DNA from: Faecalimonas sp.
GTDB taxonomy: Bacteria; Bacillota; Clostridia; Lachnospirales; Lachnospiraceae
DNA: 64,000 bases
Assembly: GCA_029264305.1 (NCBI GenBank)
Contig: JARICA010000009.1
Coordinates: forward strand, 1 to 64,000
Direction: 5' to 3'
The position numbers were made by a program, and so were the translations under genes. Within the stretch, counting starts at the first letter, position 1, and every line of letters starts with the position of its first letter. Shown piece by piece: positions 35,572 through 44,364 of this stretch. Below the pieces are notes generated by a model. It was given only the letters and a program-made list of their open reading frames with translations. It was not told where the DNA came from and did not search any database.

Positions 35572-37239
35572 TTGAAAAAAGAGAATAAGTCAAAATTGAA
35601 AATTATTGCTCTTGGCGGATTAGAGCAAATTGGAATGAATATCACTGCGTTTGAATATGAAGACAGTATTATTGTAGTGGATTGTGGATTAGCATTTCCA
35701 GAAGATGATATGCTTGGAATTGATTTGGTTATCCCTGACATAAGTTATTTAAAAGATAATATTCAAAAAGTAAAAGGGTTTGTAATTACGCATGGACATG
35801 AAGATCATATAGGTGCGTTATCATATGTATTGAAAGATTTGAATTTTCCTATTTATGCAACAAAACTTACTATGGGAATCATTGAAAATAAATTGAAAGA
35901 GCATAATCTACTTCGTAGTACAAGAAGAAAAGTAGTTCGCCATGGCCAGTCAATTAATTTGGGCCAGTTTAGGATTGAGTTTATTAAGACAAATCATAGT
36001 ATTGCAGATGCTTCAGCATTAGCAATTTATTCTCCAGCGGGTATTGTTGTGCATACAGGGGACTTCAAAGTAGATTATACGCCTGTATTTGGAGATGCTA
36101 TTGATTTACAAAGGTTTGCTGAATTAGGTAAAAAAGGTGTATTGGCTTTAATGTCTGACAGTACAAATGCAGAAAGACCCGGATTTACAATGTCAGAACG
36201 TACGGTAGGAAAGACATTTGATCATATTTTTGCAGAACATAGAAATACAAGAATTATTATTGCGACATTTGCTTCTAATGTGGACCGTGTACAACAAATT
36301 ATTAATTCTGCCTACAAATATGACAGAAAAGTTGTTGTAGAAGGAAGAAGTATGGTAAATATTATTGAAACAGCATCTGAATTGGGATATTTAAATATTC
36401 CGGACAAGACATTGATTACAATTGATCAGTTAAAAAATTATCCGGATGAAAAGACTGTATTAATTACAACTGGAAGTCAAGGAGAATCAATGGCGGCTTT
36501 ATCCAGAATGGCTGCAGATATTCATAAGAAAGTAAGTATCAAACCTGGAGATACCGTTATTTTTAGTTCAAGTCCAATTCCAGGGAATGAAAAGGCAGTT
36601 TCTCGTGTGATTAATGAACTTTCACAAAAAGGTGCTACAGTTATTTTCCAAGATACACATGTTTCAGGTCATGCTTGTCAGGAAGAAATCAAATTAATTT
36701 ATTCTCTTGTGAAACCTAAGTATGCAATTCCAGTACATGGTGAATATCGTCATTTACGTGCCAATGCAGGAATTGCAGAAAGTCTTGGAATACCAAAAGA
36801 AAATATCTTCTTATTGCAATCAGGAGATGTACTTTCATTAGATAAGAATGGTGCGGAAGTTGTAGATAAAGTGCACACAGGCGCAATTCTTGTTGATGGC
36901 TTAGGAGTAGGCGATGTGGGAAATATCGTATTACGTGATCGACAGCATTTGGCAGAAGACGGTATTCTCATAGTTGTTTTGACATTGGAAAAAGGAACAA
37001 ATCAAGTATTGGCAGGTCCCGATATTGTATCAAGAGGATTTGTTTATGTAAGAGAATCCGAAGGTTTAATGGAGGAAGCAAGACAAATTTTGTCAGAAGC
37101 ATTGGATAATTGTTTAAGACAAAATAGAAATGCAGATTGGAGTAGAATTAAATTAGTTATTCGTGATACGATGAATGAATTTATTTGGAAGAGAACAAAG
37201 AGAAGACCGATGATTCTTCCAATTATTATGGATGTGTAA
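35572..37239 (+). CDS. rnj: Ribonuclease J
   Basis: A 555-residue metallo-beta-lactamase nuclease of the RNase J family, a main 5'-3' exonuclease and endonuclease of Bacillota mRNA decay. The zinc motif THGHEDHIGAL lies near 73, HTGDFKVDY near 162, the beta-CASP region STNAERPGFTMSE near 205 and VSGHACQEEI near 363. The start is TTG at 35572 with GGAGGTG seven bases upstream; no nearer ATG fits. The C-terminal dimerisation domain is complete. Confidence 0.94.
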   Translation: MKKENKSKLKIIALGGLEQIGMNITAFEYEDSIIVVDCGLAFPEDDMLGIDLVIPDISYLKDNIQKVKGFVITHGHEDHIGALSYVLKDLNFPIYATKLTMGIIENKLKEHNLLRSTRRKVVRHGQSINLGQFRIEFIKTNHSIADASALAIYSPAGIVVHTGDFKVDYTPVFGDAIDLQRFAELGKKGVLALMSDSTNAERPGFTMSERTVGKTFDHIFAEHRNTRIIIATFASNVDRVQQIINSAYKYDRKVVVEGRSMVNIIETASELGYLNIPDKTLITIDQLKNYPDEKTVLITTGSQGESMAALSRMAADIHKKVSIKPGDTVIFSSSPIPGNEKAVSRVINELSQKGATVIFQDTHVSGHACQEEIKLIYSLVKPKYAIPVHGEYRHLRANAGIAESLGIPKENIFLLQSGDVLSLDKNGAEVVDKVHTGAILVDGLGVGDVGNIVLRDRQHLAEDGILIVVLTLEKGTNQVLAGPDIVSRGFVYVRESEGLMEEARQILSEALDNCLRQNRNADWSRIKLVIRDTMNEFIWKRTKRRPMILPIIMDV

Positions 37240-37295
37240 AAATAGGGACGGGGAATGAGAATTCTTCCGTCCTTACTTGAGGAAAGGAAACGGTC

Positions 37296-37937
37296 ATGAT
37301 TGTAGATGAACGCATGGTTACATTTATCAATTCTCTGGAAACAGAAAATAGTGAAATTTTAGAAACGATAGAAAAAGAGGCGTTGGAAACTTTTGTTCCG
37401 ATTATTCGGAAGGAAATGCAAAGTTTTATGAAAGTGCTTTTAGCAGTCAAAAAACCACTTCACATTCTTGAAGTTGGAACAGCAGTGGGATTTTCAGCAC
37501 TTTTGATGAGTGAGTATGCACCAAAAGGATGTAAAATCACAACAATTGAAAAATATGAAAAGCGTATTCCTATAGCAAAAGAAAATTTTCGACGAGCAGG
37601 AAAAGAAGAACAAATTACTCTTTTAGAGGGTGATGCCTTAGAAATTTTAAAAAATTTGGAAGGTAAATATGATTTTATTTTTATGGATGCTGCGAAAGCA
37701 CAGTATATCAACTATATGCCAGAAGTCCTTCGGTTACTTGAACAAGGTGGTGTACTTGTTTCAGATAATGTATTGCAAGATGGAGATATTATCGAATCGA
37801 GGTTTGCGGTGGAAAGAAGAAATCGAACAATTCACAGTCGTATGAGAGAGTATTTATATAGATTGAAACATGAAGAACAATTGCTCACTTCTATTATTCC
37901 GTTAGGAGATGGTGTGGCAATTAGTACAAAAAAGTAA
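37296..37937 (+). CDS. trmR: TrmR-like O-methyltransferase
   Basis: A 213-residue class I methyltransferase. The AdoMet motif ILEVGTAVGFSALLMSEYAP is near 59, the acidic loop TTIEKYEKRIP near 83, and the metal-binding FIFMDAAKAQYINYMP near 126. YrrM/TrmR of Bacillus makes 5-methoxyuridine at tRNA U34 and sits beside TrhP; the same neighbourhood here supports this role over a generic catechol methyltransferase. The ribosome site is GAGGAAAGG. A GGACGG/CCGTCC hairpin lies in the upstream gap. Confidence 0.85.
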   Translation: MIVDERMVTFINSLETENSEILETIEKEALETFVPIIRKEMQSFMKVLLAVKKPLHILEVGTAVGFSALLMSEYAPKGCKITTIEKYEKRIPIAKENFRRAGKEEQITLLEGDALEILKNLEGKYDFIFMDAAKAQYINYMPEVLRLLEQGGVLVSDNVLQDGDIIESRFAVERRNRTIHSRMREYLYRLKHEEQLLTSIIPLGDGVAISTKK

Positions 37938-37951
37938 GAAAGGAAAAGAAA

Positions 37952-39181
37952 ATGGCAAGACACCCAGAATTATTAATTCCGGCAAGTAGTTTGGAAGTAT
38001 TGAAAACAGCAGTTATATTTGGTGCAGATGCAGTTTACATTGGTGGAGAGGCTTTTGGTCTTCGAGCAAAGGCAAAGAATTTCTCGAAAGAAGATATGGC
38101 AGAAGGAATTAAATTTGCTCATGAGCATGATGTGAAAGTATATGTAACAGCGAATATTCTTGCGCACAATGCCGATTTAGAAGGAGCAAGAGAATATTTT
38201 AGAGAATTGGGAGAAATGAATCCAGATGGATTGATTATTGCTGATCCTGGAATGTTTATGCTTGCAGGAGAAGAGTGTCCTCATATCGAAAGACATATTA
38301 GTACTCAAGCCAATAATACAAACTATGAAACATATAAATTTTGGCATCAATTAGGAGCTACTCGTGTGGTATCTGCACGAGAATTATCATTGGAAGAAAT
38401 TAAAGAAATTCGTGCAAATATTCCTGAAGAGTTAGAAATAGAGACATTTGTACATGGGGCAATGTGTATATCTTATTCAGGGAGATGTTTGTTGAGTAAT
38501 TATTTTACAGGAAGAGATGCAAATAGAGGAGCATGTACACATCCATGTCGTTGGAAGTATTCTATAGTAGAAGAAACAAGGCCGGGTGAATATATGCCAG
38601 TGTATGAAAATGAAAGAGGAACATATATTTTTAATTCTAAAGATTTGTGTATGATTCAACATATTCCAGAACTTTTAGAAGCGGGAATTGATAGTTTGAA
38701 AATCGAAGGGCGTATGAAAACAGCGCTATATGTTGCTACAGTTGCAAGAACATATAGAAAAGCAATTGATGATTATCAGAAAGATCCTGAATTATATCAG
38801 AAAAATATGCCTTGGTATTTAGAACAAATTTCAAATTGTACATATAGACAGTTTACAACAGGGTTTTTCTTTGGAAAACCAGACGAAACGACACAAATTT
38901 ATGATAACAATACATACGTAAAAGAATATACGTACCTTGGAATAATAGGCGAAGAAAGAGAAGGGACATATCGTATTGAACAAAGAAACAAGTTTTCTGT
39001 AGGAGAAAAAATAGAAGTAATGAAACCGAACGGCGATAATGTTGAAGTAACGGTGAAACGAATTTTAACAGAAGACGGAGAAGAGCAAGAGAGTGCTCCA
39101 CATCCAAAACAAATTTTATATGTGGATTTGGGGATTTCTGTAGATCAATATGATATATTAAGAAGACAAGAAGAGAAATAA
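37952..39181 (+). CDS. trhP: U32 peptidase-like tRNA hydroxylation protein (TrhP)
   Basis: A 409-residue member of the U32 family. LLIPASSLEVLKTAVIFGADAVYIGGEAFG starts the TIM-barrel part, and the iron-sulfur cysteines appear in MCISYSGRCLLSNYFTGRDANRGACTHPCRW (about 170-200, with the motif split by the loop) and in LCMIQH near 230. TrhP proteins hydroxylate U34 of tRNA, the step before TrmR methylation; the adjacent trmR supports this. It may also be described as a collagenase-like protease in old annotation. AGAAAGGAAAAG precedes the ATG. Confidence 0.9.
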   Translation: MARHPELLIPASSLEVLKTAVIFGADAVYIGGEAFGLRAKAKNFSKEDMAEGIKFAHEHDVKVYVTANILAHNADLEGAREYFRELGEMNPDGLIIADPGMFMLAGEECPHIERHISTQANNTNYETYKFWHQLGATRVVSARELSLEEIKEIRANIPEELEIETFVHGAMCISYSGRCLLSNYFTGRDANRGACTHPCRWKYSIVEETRPGEYMPVYENERGTYIFNSKDLCMIQHIPELLEAGIDSLKIEGRMKTALYVATVARTYRKAIDDYQKDPELYQKNMPWYLEQISNCTYRQFTTGFFFGKPDETTQIYDNNTYVKEYTYLGIIGEEREGTYRIEQRNKFSVGEKIEVMKPNGDNVEVTVKRILTEDGEEQESAPHPKQILYVDLGISVDQYDILRRQEEK

Positions 39182-39182
39182 G

Positions 39183-39223
39183 AAAAACTACGGACTTTTA
39201 TGAAAAGAAAGTCCGTAGTTTTT
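39183..39223. terminator. Bidirectional terminator overlapping sigK 3' end
   Basis: Perfect 16-bp arms AAAAACTACGGACTTT and AAAGTCCGTAGTTTTT with a 9-base loop and A/T tails on both strands. The sigK stop codon (39198-39200) lies at the stem-loop junction, so the last sigK codons form one arm. It serves both convergent genes. Confidence 0.95.
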
Positions 39224-39818
39224 CTATTGCACTTTTTTCAATGCGAGAAACATAAGAACGAGAAATACCTAATTGTTTAGCGATTTCTCGTTGTGTGTAT
39301 TCTTCTCCACCATAAAGACCATAACGCATCTTTAAAACTAGTCGTTCTCGAGGAGAAAGGGAAGAAGAAACTTTTTCATATAGCAATTTGATATCTTCTT
39401 TTAAAGCAACTTTGGATGGTGTATCTTCTTCGTTTGATTCCATAATATCAAAAAGTTGAATTTCGTTTCCTTCTTTATCTGTACCGATTGGTTCATAAAG
39501 AGAAACTTCTTTGGAAGTTTTTTTCTTTCCACGTAACATCATAAGAATTTCATTTTCAATACATCTTGCAGCATAAGTTGCGAGCCGATTTCCCCTTTCT
39601 GTATTAAAAGTAGAAACGGCTTTTATTAGTCCGATTGTTCCAATGGAAAGTAAATCTTCTGAGTCTTCATCTAAATGTTGATATTTTTTTACAATATGAG
39701 CAACGAGACGAAGATTTCGTTCAATTAGGATATGTTTCGCTTCAAGGTCGCCCTCTGTGTATTTTTGTAGATAATAACGTTCTTCAGATGCGGTCAATGG
39801 TTCTGGAAATGTTTTCAA
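39198..39818 (-). CDS. sigK: RNA polymerase sporulation sigma factor SigK
   Basis: Late mother-cell sigma factor. Region 2 is clear (NLRLVAHIVKKYQHLDEDSEDLLSIGTIGLIKAVSTF at about 37-75, YAARCIENEILMMLRGKKK near 85) and region 4 shows SPRERLVLKMRYGL and TQREIAKQLGISRSYVSRIEK. TTG at 39818 is chosen because AGAGG lies before it; ATG at 39836 has no ribosome site and would add MLRGPF. Either way there is no membrane-embedding pro-sequence as in Bacillus pro-SigK, and the gene is continuous, not split by a skin-type element. Activation by proteolysis is thus unlikely. Confidence 0.92.
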   Translation of the reverse strand: MKTFPEPLTASEERYYLQKYTEGDLEAKHILIERNLRLVAHIVKKYQHLDEDSEDLLSIGTIGLIKAVSTFNTERGNRLATYAARCIENEILMMLRGKKKTSKEVSLYEPIGTDKEGNEIQLFDIMESNEEDTPSKVALKEDIKLLYEKVSSSLSPRERLVLKMRYGLYGGEEYTQREIAKQLGISRSYVSRIEKSAIEKLRTFFS

Positions 39819-39953
39819 GAATGGACCTCTAAGCATATTTTTATTATAGTCTATGCAAATGTGAAGTGTTTGTGCCTTTCCAAAAGAAAATGGTGGTGTG
39901 AATGGAAAAATAATGGTATATTAGAGAAGAAGCAGGGAAATTAGGGGGATACT

Positions 39954-40523
39954 ATGATAAAAGAAAAGAAAAATAAGAAAATACGTGTTATAGAGTTGGT
40001 ACTAGCAGTAAGTATTTGTATTTTACTTGTGACAGAAAGTTTGTTATTGACCAATAAAAATCAGTCACGAAAGGAAGAAAAACCGATTTTAACACAAGAA
40101 GAAGCAAAGAAAATTGATAGAAAAAACATGGAATCGGCTCAAAATACAGTATTGGAAAAGAAGGGTGAAGATATTCTTATCGGAACAAAAGAGCCAGAAA
40201 AAGAGCAAGAACAAACAAAAGACTATATAATTGCAGATAGTAACACGCGTTTATTAACAACAAATGAATTGACAGCCTTGACTGTAGAAGAACTACAAAT
40301 TGCAAATAACGAGATTTTTGCTAGACATGGGAGAAAATTTGAAGATGAAAAAATGAAAATGTATTTTGAAAGTAAAAGTTGGTATCAAGGAACAATAGAA
40401 ACGAATGTGTTTGATGCACAGTATGAGACAATATTGAGTGATGTGGAAAAGGCAAATGTGCAATTAATTAAGTCTATGTTATCAGTGCCAGTAAAACCAG
40501 AAACAACAGAAAAAGAGGAGTAG
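39954..40523 (+). CDS. YARHG-domain membrane-anchored protein
   Basis: A 189-residue protein with one N-terminal transmembrane helix (about 12-30) after a basic tail, a charged linker, and a C-terminal YARHG domain (about 100-160: TNELTALTVEELQIANNEIFARHGRKFEDEKMKMYF). YARHG is an extracellular domain of unknown function. The protein is probably displayed outside the cell. The next gene starts two bases after its stop, so the pair is a unit. GGGGGAT lies before the ATG. Confidence 0.85.
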   Translation: MIKEKKNKKIRVIELVLAVSICILLVTESLLLTNKNQSRKEEKPILTQEEAKKIDRKNMESAQNTVLEKKGEDILIGTKEPEKEQEQTKDYIIADSNTRLLTTNELTALTVEELQIANNEIFARHGRKFEDEKMKMYFESKSWYQGTIETNVFDAQYETILSDVEKANVQLIKSMLSVPVKPETTEKEE

Positions 40524-40525
40524 AG

Positions 40526-41563
40526 ATGTACGAAGAGTTGAATGAAGATGAGGATATTTTTGAAAAATTAGAAGAAGAATCTAAAAAAACAAAATTAAAT
40601 GGGAAAAAAATACTAATAGTGGAATTTTCTGTTGTAGTTTTATTAATTTTTCTTGTTTTGGGAACATATTTTAAACTGAATGATGCTAAAAAGATTGCAA
40701 AAGAATATATGAGGAATGTATTGCAAGGAAATTGGAATAAAGTGTATGATTATTTATATTTTCCGGAGGAAGATAATGTATATTTGAGTAGAAAAATGTT
40801 TCTATCTGTGCAAGAATTGAGCAATGATACAAGGATATTTAGAGTGAGTATTAGTGACATCAGAGAGGTTGGAAGTAAAGATAAAAATTCTCGTCAGTTT
40901 GAAGTTACCTATCGTGATAAAAAAGAAAATAAGAAAATACTTGTTCCTATGGTAAGGAAGAAAGGGGAATGGTATGTAGATGGATATAAGCAGTTTGTTG
41001 AGGACATTGCATATTTAGAGGTTCCAAAGGATACCAAGATTAATTTAGATAACGTAGCATTAGATTCGGCTTATCTTAAGAAAACAGAAGGAAATACTGA
41101 CTTTTATGAAATTCCTACACTGTTCAGAGGTGTGCATTACATTGTGTTAGAAAAAGCAAACATGGAAAAATATGAAGATTTAGTTCGCTTTGAAAAAGGG
41201 AAACCAGTACAAGTGACAATGCAGTACGGAAAAGATATTTTAGAGATGGCAGCAAAACAAGCACAAGGAGAAATTCGAAAAGAGTATGAGAATGCAACTA
41301 AAGATACACTAGAAGACAAAGAGTTGCGTTATCTTCAATTAAAAAATAATCAAATAAAAGTAAGACCATCGGAAGAAAATCCGGAATATATAGTAGTGAC
41401 TATAGAATCGGAGTATGAATATCGATATAAACAAAAGCTATTTTATTTTTTTCATATAAATAAAACTGATAGTGGAAAATGTACAAATAAATGTACTTTT
41501 TCTTATCAATCAGGGGCACTAAAATTAGAAAATAAAGAAATAAATACTTCTTTTTTGAAATGA
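40526..41563 (+). CDS. Unknown membrane-anchored protein
   Basis: A 345-residue protein: acidic N terminus, one transmembrane helix (about 28-48), then a probable extracellular region with two repeated alpha-beta halves. The first, AKKIAKEYMRNVLQGNWNKVYDYLYF, resembles NTF2-like domains of TcaA/DUF4878 type envelope proteins. No catalytic motif is seen. Its pairing with the YARHG protein suggests a cell-envelope role, perhaps stress sensing, which is an inference. It is followed by a terminator. Confidence 0.75.
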   Translation: MYEELNEDEDIFEKLEEESKKTKLNGKKILIVEFSVVVLLIFLVLGTYFKLNDAKKIAKEYMRNVLQGNWNKVYDYLYFPEEDNVYLSRKMFLSVQELSNDTRIFRVSISDIREVGSKDKNSRQFEVTYRDKKENKKILVPMVRKKGEWYVDGYKQFVEDIAYLEVPKDTKINLDNVALDSAYLKKTEGNTDFYEIPTLFRGVHYIVLEKANMEKYEDLVRFEKGKPVQVTMQYGKDILEMAAKQAQGEIRKEYENATKDTLEDKELRYLQLKNNQIKVRPSEENPEYIVVTIESEYEYRYKQKLFYFFHINKTDSGKCTNKCTFSYQSGALKLENKEINTSFLK

Positions 41564-41564
41564 T

Positions 41565-41612
41565 AAGAAAGTTTCTCGCAGGCATTGTTTGTTGAGAAAC
41601 TTTCTTGTTGTA
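41565..41612 (+). terminator. Intrinsic terminator
   Basis: AAGAAAGTTTCTC and GAGAAACTTTCTT form perfect 13-bp arms with a 16-base loop; tail TTGTTG is weak. Confidence 0.8.
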
Positions 41613-41646
41613 TATAAACAAAAACTATGTTATGATAAATACACTC

Positions 41647-41665
41647 AGAAAACAGTCTGTTTTCT
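41647..41665. promoter_or_regulatory. 19-bp palindrome upstream of comM
   Basis: AGAAAACAG and CTGTTTTCT are exact reverse complements around a single T. The site is about 70 bases before comM, suitable for a dimeric repressor or activator. No matching regulator is identified. Confidence 0.65.
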
Positions 41666-41734
41666 TAATCAATAGGCGTTTCAGCCAAATTTTCAATACT
41701 TAATTTAGATAATAGAATGAAAGGAGAGATGTGC

Positions 41735-43243
41735 TTGTATAGTACAGTATTATCTGCGACTATACATGGATTAGAAGTGCAGTGTATTCATGTAGAGGCA
41801 GATGTAAGCAATGGACTACCTCTATTTCATATGGTAGGATACTTGTCGTCAGAAGTAAAAGAAGCAGGAGAACGAGTGAAAACTGCTATTCATAATTCGG
41901 GCTTTTTGTTGCCCCCTAAAAAGATAGTTGTTAATTTATCTCCAGCAGATGTAAGAAAAAGAGGATCAGCATTTGATTTACCAATTGCTGTTTCAGTTTT
42001 AGCATCTTTAGGATATGTTTCTACTAAAAAATTAAAAGATATGTTGTTTGTTGGGGAACTTGGATTGGATGGAAAAATACATAAGGTAACAGGAATTCTA
42101 CCTATTATAATAGAAGCAAAACAACAGGGATATAAGGGGTGTATTGTGCCAAAAGGAAATGTTTTAGAGGGGAGCATTATAGAGGGAATAAGAATTTATG
42201 GTGTAAAAACACTTAAAGAAACAGTTGCGTATTTGAATGATGAAATTGAGTTGGTAGATGAGAAAAAAATTTCATTAAAAAAAGAGGTAAAGATAGAAGG
42301 TGATTTTTCGGAAATCCATGGACAAGAAATGTTAAAAAGAGCTACAGAAATAGCAGTTGCAGGAAATCATAATCTTTTACTTATTGGTCCAGCTGGAGTA
42401 GGAAAAACGATGATTGCCAGTAGAATTCCTACAATTTGTCCGCCAATGACAGAAGAAGAGTGTATTGAAGTAACAAAGATTTATAGTATTCTTGGAATGA
42501 TTGATGAAGAAAATCCTATCATTAGGAACAGACCTTTTCGATCTCCACATCATACATCTACAAAAGCATCACTTATTGGAGGTGGAAGTATAGCGATGCC
42601 AGGAGAAATTAGTATGGCAAATCATGGGGTGCTCTTTTTAGATGAATTAGCCCAGTTTCAAAAACCAGTGCTAGATGCATTGCGTCAACCCATGGAGGAA
42701 AGAGTAGTTCGGTTGTCCAGAAAATCAGGAGTTTATGTGTTTCCAAGCAATTTTATGCTTGTAGGTTCGTGTAATCCATGTCCATGTGGAAATTATCCGG
42801 ATTTGAATAAATGTACTTGTACACCTGCTCAAATTCAGCAATATTACAATCATCTTAGCCAACCATTTTTAGATCGATTTGATTTGTCTATAGAATTAGC
42901 TAAAGTACAATATAGTGATTTGGAAGGTGCAAATAAAGGAGAAACTTCAGAGATAATACGAAAAAGAGTATGTAAAGCAAGAACAAGACAATATGAGCGT
43001 TATGGAGAAATAAAAGCAAATGCGGAATTATCATCAGTAGAGGTGGAAAAGTATTGCGTATTAGGGAAGAAGGAAAAGAAATTTATGGGGCAAATATTTG
43101 AGCAGATGGAATTAACAGCGAGAACATATCATAAATTGTTAAAGGTAGCTAGAACAATTGCGGATTTGGCAGAGGAAGAGACAATACAACTTTGTCACTT
43201 ACGAGAGGCGATAGGATATAGAATGTTTGAAAAGAGGCGATAA
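41735..43243 (+). CDS. comM: YifB/ComM family AAA+ ATPase
   Basis: A 502-residue member of the Mg-chelatase-like ComM family; in naturally competent bacteria ComM is a branch-migration helicase for integrating donor DNA. The Lon-like N-terminal part includes KKIVVNLSPADVRKRGSAFDLPIA, and the ATPase has Walker A LLIGPAGVGKTM near 221, NHGVLFLDELAQF near 305 (Walker B) and a C-rich loop GSCNPCPCGNYPD. The start is TTG at 41735, since AAAGGAGAG at 41720-41728 is the ribosome site. dprA follows by 5 bases, another competence-linked gene, so the two form an operon. Confidence 0.93.
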   Translation: MYSTVLSATIHGLEVQCIHVEADVSNGLPLFHMVGYLSSEVKEAGERVKTAIHNSGFLLPPKKIVVNLSPADVRKRGSAFDLPIAVSVLASLGYVSTKKLKDMLFVGELGLDGKIHKVTGILPIIIEAKQQGYKGCIVPKGNVLEGSIIEGIRIYGVKTLKETVAYLNDEIELVDEKKISLKKEVKIEGDFSEIHGQEMLKRATEIAVAGNHNLLLIGPAGVGKTMIASRIPTICPPMTEEECIEVTKIYSILGMIDEENPIIRNRPFRSPHHTSTKASLIGGGSIAMPGEISMANHGVLFLDELAQFQKPVLDALRQPMEERVVRLSRKSGVYVFPSNFMLVGSCNPCPCGNYPDLNKCTCTPAQIQQYYNHLSQPFLDRFDLSIELAKVQYSDLEGANKGETSEIIRKRVCKARTRQYERYGEIKANAELSSVEVEKYCVLGKKEKKFMGQIFEQMELTARTYHKLLKVARTIADLAEEETIQLCHLREAIGYRMFEKRR

Positions 43244-43248
43244 GAGTA

Positions 43249-44331
43249 ATGGAGAATGAGAAATTTGAGTATTGGTTTGCAAATATAAAGGGAATTACTG
43301 CAAGAAGGAAAAAAGAACTACGAGAAAAGATAACATCTATAAAAGAATTCTATTATATGAATAAGAATGAGAGAAAAAAATATATAGGAGAAGAAATAGA
43401 AAACTGTTTAAGGAGAAGTATAGAAAATTGGGAAATAGAAGAACAGTATGTACTACTAAAAGAGAAAAATGTACAATTTATTCCATTTTTTCATCCGGAA
43501 TATCCGTCTATGTTAAATGATTTAGAGAATCCTCCTTATGCTATTTATGTAAAGGGGAAACCAATCAGAAAAGACACATTAAAAGTGGCAATAGTAGGTG
43601 CGAGAAAATGTAGCCCTTACGGAGAAAGTATGGCGATTCAGTTTTCGGAAAGACTTGCGGAAAATGGCATCGATATTATAAGTGGGATGGCAAGAGGAGT
43701 TGATGGAGCAGGACAGAGAGGTGCATTAAATGTAGATGGGTGTTCTTATGGAGTGTTAGGATGTGGAGTGGATATATGTTATCCGCGAGAACATATCGGG
43801 CTATACGAGGATTTACAAAAGAAAGGAGGAATACTTTCTGAACAGCCAATTGGAATGGCTCCTCTTGCGAGAAATTTTCCGGCAAGAAATAGAATTATCA
43901 GTGCTTTGGCAGATGTTATTATTGTTATCGAAGCAAAAGAGAAGAGTGGATCTCTCATCACAGCGGATATTGCGTTGGAAATGGGAAAAGATGTTTATGC
44001 CCTTCCAGGACCGGTAAATAGTGAGTTGAGTAAGGGGTGCAATTTACTCATTAGACAAGGTGCTGGGATACTGTTGTCGCCACAAGATTTGTTAGATGAA
44101 CTACGAATTTCGACAAAAGAAGATGTGAAAAAGAAGTTAAAAAGTAAAATAAGTCTTGAAACAGAAGAAAATATGGTGTATAGTTGCCTTGATTTATATC
44201 CAAAGAATGTAAATCAGTTAACGATAGAGACAAAAATGGAGATTCCACAGCTGATTAATCAGTTGGTATCTTTAGAAATGCAAGGATATATAAGAGAAAT
44301 ATCAAAAAATTATTATGTGAAAAGCAATTAG
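43249..44331 (+). CDS. dprA: DNA-processing protein DprA
   Basis: DprA binds incoming single-stranded DNA and loads RecA. The 360-residue product has an N-terminal helical SAM-like region (1-75), the Rossmann-type core with VAIVGARKCSPYGES near 110, IDIISGMARGVDGAGQRGAL near 143, GVLGCGVDICYPREH near 167 and PARNRIISALADVIIVIEA near 205, and a C-terminal winged helix (about 300-355). In the same operon as comM, followed by topA, the usual order in Bacillota. Complete. Confidence 0.95.
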   Translation: MENEKFEYWFANIKGITARRKKELREKITSIKEFYYMNKNERKKYIGEEIENCLRRSIENWEIEEQYVLLKEKNVQFIPFFHPEYPSMLNDLENPPYAIYVKGKPIRKDTLKVAIVGARKCSPYGESMAIQFSERLAENGIDIISGMARGVDGAGQRGALNVDGCSYGVLGCGVDICYPREHIGLYEDLQKKGGILSEQPIGMAPLARNFPARNRIISALADVIIVIEAKEKSGSLITADIALEMGKDVYALPGPVNSELSKGCNLLIRQGAGILLSPQDLLDELRISTKEDVKKKLKSKISLETEENMVYSCLDLYPKNVNQLTIETKMEIPQLINQLVSLEMQGYIREISKNYYVKSN

Positions 44332-44364
44332 ATAAAAACTAATTGATTTTGGAGGAATATAATT

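Noticed and set aside
39198-39836. Skin-like element splitting sigK
   Set aside because: The reading frame is continuous through regions 2 and 4 with no insertion or recombinase gene nearby.
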